NCBI GenBank assembly: GCA_046530765.1
Contig: JBHEQS010000006.1
Coordinates: 38,459 to 102,458 of the forward strand
Length of the DNA stretch: 64,000 nucleotides
Direction of reading: 5' to 3'
From: Arsenophonus sp046530765
GTDB taxonomy: Bacteria; Pseudomonadota; Gammaproteobacteria; Enterobacterales; Enterobacteriaceae
The notes below the pieces were generated by a model. It was not told where the DNA came from, did no database searches, and was given only the letters and a program-made list of their open reading frames with translations. Below, one piece after another: positions 57,558 to 64,000 of this stretch. Position 1 is the stretch's first letter; every line of letters starts with the position of its first letter. The translations under genes were made by a program, and so were the position numbers.

Positions 57558-57572
57558 TGATAATAAATATCA
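57558..57572 (-). promoter_or_regulatory. Fur box upstream of the iron cluster
   Basis: TGATAATAAATATCA matches the 7-1-7 Fur consensus TGATAATnATTATCA at all but one of its fourteen specified positions. It lies 35 bases before the P19 start codon, where bound Fe-Fur would block transcription. The AT-rich background makes chance matches more likely than usual, but the placement in front of an iron gene is exactly right. Confidence 0.7.
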
Positions 57573-60500
57573 TTAACAATATTCAAGTTAATTTTATAGG
57601 CAATTAATAAAATATTATGATAAGAACTAAATATTGATAGTTTTTATATTAATGATTAGTTGAAAAATATTTTTTGTATGATGTTTATTTCTATACATGC
57701 TCGATCTATTTTTAAAAATTTACACTATTTTATATATATTATTAATTAAATGGTTTTAGATAATGTTAATGTATGCACTTAGTTTGTGCAATTTTACAAA
57801 ATTATAATTAAATTAAATATGCTTATTAAATATATAAATTGCATTATTTAATTTTTAAGTTAAACTAATGATATATTAAACTAATGATGTATTAAGTGTT
57901 CGTTAGAAAAAAATGTTTACTTATTTATATATTGTTGTATTAATTAGGATTGTTTAAGAATAAAATATAAGTTTATATAGTATATATTACTATATTAAAA
58001 ATAAATAGATAGACTATTGATTTTTGCTTAATGATAAAATAGGTGTAGCATATATTTTTTTATCTATTATTATTACTATTATTAGAAATTTAAAATAATT
58101 AGAATTTTTTAAATTTATATCAAATTCAGTAGCATCAAAACTTAATATAAATAAACATAAAAGAACTATTATTGTTAATATAGAGTAAATATTAAATATT
58201 TTAAATTATGTAATTTTTAAAAATATTAAAAAAATAAATTAAATTTATGTTTATATTCAAATTGTTACATCTTGAATAAACTTTATTTATAGGAATTGAT
58301 TTCATCTATTTATTAATAATAGATAGCTTTAATACAAAAATTTGTATGATTTATTACTACTATTCAGTTTTATCTGATAAATATAATCCAATAATATATC
58401 AACTTCTTTCGAATCGCCACAATAAATAGAAATCTATTTTATTTTTGTTAGTAAAAATAAATTAAAATTTTACTTTTAATAATACTTCTCTGGATCTTGG
58501 ATGCTTGAGTTATGCTATCAAGCAAAGAATATTGTATGTGATGTTCAACTAAATAAATGTAATATTAATAATATTAATTATTTCTATGTATAATAAAACT
58601 TAAGTAATTTAGAATTTATTTTCAAAAAAAATAAACAAGAGTTTTAGTCGACTTGCTATTTTATTATTGTTTTCATTGAATTTGCATTATTATGCGCGAT
58701 AATTAACTATTCTTAATTTTTAGTAAACTATTGTAACATAAAATAAAAAACTACAAGATAAATAATATGTGCAAATAAAATTTATTAATGCGTTATAATA
58801 AATAATTTATATTAACATTTAAATTTGAATATTAATGTATATTAAATGTCAATTATTATATATAGCTTATACAGTTTTTTAGCACTAATAATGCATATTC
58901 TGATTTTAACATTTTTATTTGCATTATGATCTGTGCATTATATACATTTTCTCTAATATTTTATTATAAAAAATTAGTTATAATTAATACAAATTAATAT
59001 TTTTTTATTTAAATATATGTTTTTATTATTTTATGCATAATTAGATATTTTGTTTTATAATTTACAATCTTTTATTTACTTGTTAAAAACATATAATAAT
59101 TAGTTTTGTTTTAAATTTTATAAAAATTTTTAATTACATGAAACATTAGTTTTTTATAAACTATAAATTTGACTAAAATGCATAATTTAGTCAACAAAAA
59201 TTAAGGTTAAAACAATAAATAATTATTTATTAATAATAATCATAGACACAAGTGTGTTGTGTTATAAAAATATAATTTATATATAAATTATATTTTCTTA
59301 TCATTTGATGCAAATTACTAAAAACTTTGTTTGATTAACTTATATTAAATAATGATATATTTATTAATAATAATATTAATTTATTTATTAATTATAAATA
59401 AATTAAAAATTATAATTTATTATTTGAATTTATTAGATATTTATGTGCAGACAGCACAGTTAGTAATAAATTCAAGATATTAAGTACGTACTATGTGATA
59501 TTAATCATATTATTGCACATACTATTCGTATACTAAAATATGCATATTTTAAAAAATATTTTAGATTATTGTATTTATATAAAAAATTAATATTTCAAGT
59601 AAATTTGAAATATTAAAAAAATGCAATTAGTGTTTTATTTTTTTATTATAATCAATACACTATCTATCGTACAAATAGATAGTGAAGATTTATATAAAAA
59701 TTGAATTTAACTATATAATTACTACATACAACCTTTGCTATTTAAATGTTATATAGAATAATTAATATTATGTATGTAATGATCTTACTTTGAAAGATAG
59801 ATGTGATATTATTTATACGGACAGTACTTATTTTTTAATTTATGTTGCCATGTTGATGTAGTCTTAAATACAAAAAACTGTTGTAATCTTAGTTGTGACA
59901 TTTAATTATTTATTTAAATTTTTTATTTGCAATCTAAGAAGACTATATTATGTAATTTTTTTTCTTCATGCACTTGGTTGTTATATAGTAATGGTCTATT
60001 TTAATTTTTCCTGTACATTATTTCATTGTTATATCCGTATTGAAATTGTATTAAAATGATTACATAATTTATGTTTTATAAAAATAACGATTATTAAAGC
60101 AATTTAATTTAAGACAACTTTTGCGATATTAGGTAAAAGTAAATATTTAGAATAGTGTTACATTCGACAATTTTAATTTTAATAAATACATTAAATCTAA
60201 GTAAATTTAGTTCAATTACAGAATATGCAAAGCTATCAGTTAACATTTTATTTGTGATTTATAAGTATATCTTTCAATATTATTATTAGGTTTTATGTAT
60301 GCACTACAAATCTTTAGAATTGATAATAGGCGAAAAATACATAAAAATTCTAATTATTAAATCTAATTTCTTAAAATGATCATTTATGCATGATCTTAAA
60401 GTTTATTTAACAAATTTATTTATAAATATTATTACTTATTATAAATATAGTAATGTTACTAAAGAGATATAAAATTAGATTATTATTATCATTAACTTTC

Positions 60501-61631
60501 TAATAAATTAAACATTTAATTAATGGATATAAATACTACTCTACTAGCCTTTAATTTTTTAGTAATTTAAATAAAATGTAATACTGATATCATAATTAAA
60601 TAATGTATTTTATTTATTAACTAATATTTAGTTATTCTGCAACATATTATGTTAGTTTTAATTTACATATCCATTACTACGTCTATATAGAGTGTATATA
60701 TAAAATAGTATTTACAACAAATAAATATTTTTTTTAAAAAAATATTTTTATGATCGATATCATAATTATTGATATTTTCACATATTTTGTTTAAGAGCAT
60801 AAATGAGTTTTTGAATTTTATATTATAACTAATAATTTTATAATTTTTAAAGGCTAATCTTTTATTTATGATTTAAGATATAAGTGAACTTCATGCTTTA
60901 TTCGCATCTCAGCTTTTTGTTCTGTTTTCTTATTTAATGCTGAATTTTTTAGTATATCTATTTTTTATATGAATACCTGAAACATGCATTATTTTTAAAT
61001 AACTATTTACTATTCTACATATTGTTTGATTTAATAGTAGTTACTTTAAAATTGCATTATAGACTATTATTGTATATATTAATGATTTTTATGCAATTAA
61101 TTGATATAAAGATCATAGCGCAGATAACAGGTTGCTTTATTTTATATCAAAAGATTACAAGTTTATAATATAACTTATGTTCCTTGTTAATTTATGATAA
61201 GATTGTTGAAAATAAAATGTGAATCACTCTGTATTCTTCACTATACCTAAATTATGACACATATTATTCTTTTGTTTGTCGCCTGAGAGTATTTTACTTT
61301 ATTCTATATATCACCAAATCTAAATAAGTTTATTAATGACTAAATTGACAACTTATGCTTATACTACAATATTCTTAATAAAATTGTATCACATATCAGT
61401 TTAAGCTATACGCTTGATATAATTAACTATAGTTGCTCAATATAGTTATTATATGTACTACATGGTTATATCTAAATATATTAACTATTTATAATTCAAA
61501 TTATATGAAATAGTGCAATTTGTGTAGTCTGCGCATAAAAATATTTTATATACTCACCAATGAGAGGGATATTTGACTACTATCTTTATTTTTGACCACA
61601 CATGGTTAACTTAATGTTGATACAGTTCGTC

Positions 61632-61661
61632 AAATCAACTGTACGTCCGTACAGTTGATTT
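61632..61661. repeat. Perfect 14-bp hairpin, 2-base spacer
   Basis: Arms AAATCAACTGTACG (61632-61645) and CGTACAGTTGATTT (61648-61661) are exact reverse complements. With five GC pairs it is the most GC-containing long palindrome in the window. It could be an operator-like site or the terminator of a lost gene. Confidence 0.95.
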
Positions 61662-62952
61662 ATGCTATTAAAGTTATAAATATTTTCCAATAAAACGCAA
61701 TATAATAATATAGATATTACAATCTATATGTAATATAAGCAGTTTTAGATAACTTGCAATGAAACACTTAATGTTAAGTGAAAGCTTTTTTATAATTGTT
61801 AATTAACTAACTTATATGATAAATTATTTTCTTGTAATAATCTAGAAATTAAACATTTTAATGACTATAGTTTAGACAGAATAATGAATAAGCTTATTCA
61901 TCATTCTTGGTATTTGAGTAAAACTTAAATTTATCTAGTCTTGTGTTATAACCTCTGAATAATTCTATACTGATACATTTTAACATTTATACATTTTATC
62001 TGATTCTAATCATATTGTAAATACTCTGATAGTCGATTAAAATATGAAATGATATTTTAAAATTAACTAGTAGAACTAAAGTTAGTATATGCATATCGAT
62101 TAAGTTCGGCAAATGTTATAGTTACATATTAATTAACCTACTATGACTAACTTGGTAATTGTTATAATGAATATTAATTATAAACGAACTTTGTTTAGAT
62201 GATTATTTTGTATTTAAACATACATCATGCTGCATTATTGCATTGATATAGATATTGTTTATGATCATTTTGATTCCTCTGACGTTATTCTTGATTCACT
62301 ATCAGTAATAATATTATGTTTTCTTATGCTTAAAACTATACTTCTGTAATACTCTATTATTGCAAAATAAAACTTACTTTTCCATTATTGCACATAATTG
62401 CAATATGGTTATTCTGAGATATTACAAATGACCATGTAGATAATCAAACATTATATTACTTGAAAAATATAATCTACCTTGTTATGTGATAGATTAAATG
62501 ATGTTATATACATAATTTTTATTACTATGTAAATTAATAAGAATTAATTCTAAGTTATAATGATTATCACAGTTAGAATTAGACTCATAATCGTAATAAT
62601 ATCTTTAGAACAACTTTTTATGTATCTTAAATTAAAAAAAATAGTTTACTAATGATTAACTCAATTAGATCACACATGTATTAATTATCTTGTATTTAAA
62701 AAAGTTATAGTAGAGTCGTAAATATATACTATGACGTAATTAACTATATACAACAGTCTCTATCTATTTATTATTATATGCGAAGATAAATTTAGCATCA
62801 ATATTTAAATAGACATAAAAATAATTATTAACATTAAGTATATTATTGTTACTATCCTTCAAAGCAATTTAATCAATTTAATATACTTATAGATATTTTT
62901 ACTTTTCTGATGCATTAATAGTGTCATATAACTATGTTTTTAGTTTACCGTG

Positions 62953-62983
62953 TTTATTATTTATTATTTATTATTTATTATTT
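62953..62983. repeat. Heptamer tandem repeat (TTTATTA)n
   Basis: Four perfect head-to-tail copies of TTTATTA followed by a T-run. It is spacer microsatellite DNA. Confidence 0.93.
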
Positions 62984-63950
62984 TAGTTAAATGTGTTTAT
63001 ATGACAATTATAATATTTTTGTATATGATTAAGCAATTGTAGTGATGTGTTGATATTCATTTCATTAGACAAAGAACGCGCTTTATATTCATTATTAACT
63101 TACTGCAAAGTGCAATTAATAATAGTTTAGTCTAACAATTATTACAACTTTTAATATAAATGCATACTTGTTAGTTAATTGATTTTGAATAGTCAAGTTT
63201 CTAACTTTGACATAATGAAAGCCAAGAAGAAAAATTTTACTTTTCTTCAAAACTTCTTTTACGTCTTACATTAGAATATTTGTATTTTGCTTAGCATTAT
63301 AATTTGTTTTTAACAAATGATAATTAATGACAATTTCATCCTTTCATATTCGACAAAACGGTCGTTAACAAAATTAATTCTCCATTTATTTCGTATTATT
63401 ATAGTTTTCTTATAAAGCTTATAATAAATCGATCATATTAAAACTACATTATAGTTATTATCGTTAAGTAATAATAACCTATTTACAGAATCGATAATTC
63501 TATAAATCTTTGTTGTAATGAGGATTGCTTTATAATATATAAATTAAGTCAGAACCTATATTTTATAAGTAGACTGTAGGATAGTGCCATTTTGTATTGG
63601 TCATAAATATCGATGATATTATCATTTTTATTAACTCTACTCCTTTAATTCATATTTTTATTATGAAAGAGAGATTTTATTGCAGTAATTCTGAAAACTC
63701 CACATTAGAAATTTTTATCAATCATCTTATATTTTCGTCTATAGATTATAGATTATATGTTAGATTCGATTTTATGTTCTGTTTAAAAATAAATATATGT
63801 AAGATAATTTGTTTACTGTAACAAGCACTTTACAGAAATATCCCTGACATATTTTTTATTATAATTAACGCCATGTATAAATAAATAAAATTGCAATGAT
63901 TGAGAGTTAATGAAAACCGGTATGCAATTATTCATTAATTTATTATTTTA

Positions 63951-64000
63951 TACTTTTACTTTTACTTTTACTTTTACTTTTACTTTTACTTTTACTTTTA
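63951..64000. repeat. Hexamer tandem repeat (TACTTT)n at the window edge
   Basis: At least 8.3 perfect copies of TACTTT run to the last base of the window, so the true length is unknown. Confidence 0.97.

Larger units (their letters stand above)
57573..64000. other. 6.4-kb gene-free right end
   Basis: No gene recognised. It has the same moderately AT-rich texture as 43.6-52.5 kb, suggesting decayed coding DNA. Discrete features are a 16-bp tandem duplication with one mismatch (57860-57891), a hairpin at 61632-61661, and microsatellites at 62953-62983 and 63951-64000. A 74-codon frame at 63597-63821 needs a TTG start and resembles nothing known. Confidence 0.6.

Noticed and set aside
63597..63821. 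74-codon frame near the right edge
   Set aside because: Needs a TTG start, lacks a ribosome binding site, and resembles no known protein.
1..64000. CRISPR array, insertion sequence, phage or toxin-antitoxin system
   Set aside because: No regularly spaced repeats, transposase, integrase or paired small genes were seen; the inverted repeats are unrelated to one another and not dispersed copies.

Overview
The window looks like part of the chromosome of an obligate, probably insect-associated endosymbiont of the Enterobacterales (Gammaproteobacteria) in an active phase of genome decay. Every recognisable protein reads as an ortholog of an Escherichia coli-type gene, often with nearly the same length. 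Only about 28% of the window is intact coding sequence (18 intact protein genes and one tRNA). The rest is very AT-rich DNA without usable reading frames. I found no transposase, phage gene, integrase or CRISPR array.

Layout. Bases 0.6-15.8 kb correspond to the E. coli block serS-rarA-lolA-ftsK-lrp-trxB-cydDC-aat-infA-clpA: serS, lolA, trxB, cydD, cydC and infA are intact. ftsK survives only as its N-terminal membrane domain, lrp and clpA are still readable as pseudogenes, and rarA and aat are not recognisable. Bases 18.9-25.2 kb match cysS-(ppiB)-lpxH-purE-purK and ybbO. lysO lies at 27.5-28.4 kb, tRNA-Ala(GGC) at 31.4 kb, then ligA (33.1-35.2 kb) and ptsH-ptsI (38.5-40.7 kb), in the order expected from the alaWX/ligA/zipA/cysK/ptsHI region, with zipA, cysK and crr missing. 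A 13 kb gene desert follows. At 53.9-57.5 kb is an iron-uptake cluster on the minus strand: a P19-family periplasmic protein, a cupredoxin and the Dyp peroxidase EfeB. It has a near-perfect Fur box in front but no recognisable FTR1 permease. The last 6.4 kb are again gene-free.

What the genes do together. The retained set covers translation (serS, cysS, infA, tRNA-Ala), replication and repair (ligA), purine synthesis (purE, purK), outer-membrane biogenesis (lpxH, lolA), thiol redox balance and cytochrome bd assembly (trxB, cydDC), sugar phosphotransfer (ptsH, ptsI), lysine export (lysO) and periplasmic iron handling. This suggests a cell that still has a lipid A outer membrane, a periplasm, a Tat system and Fur control, encoded elsewhere, while losing the global regulator Lrp, the ClpA protease unfoldase and the FtsK translocase.

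The most unusual structure is in the spacers. There are about twenty perfect or near-perfect inverted repeats, many with stems of 13-21 bp, scattered through decaying DNA. There are also several 6-7 bp-unit microsatellites, and two classes of desert with clearly different base composition. I see no convincing new multi-gene system.
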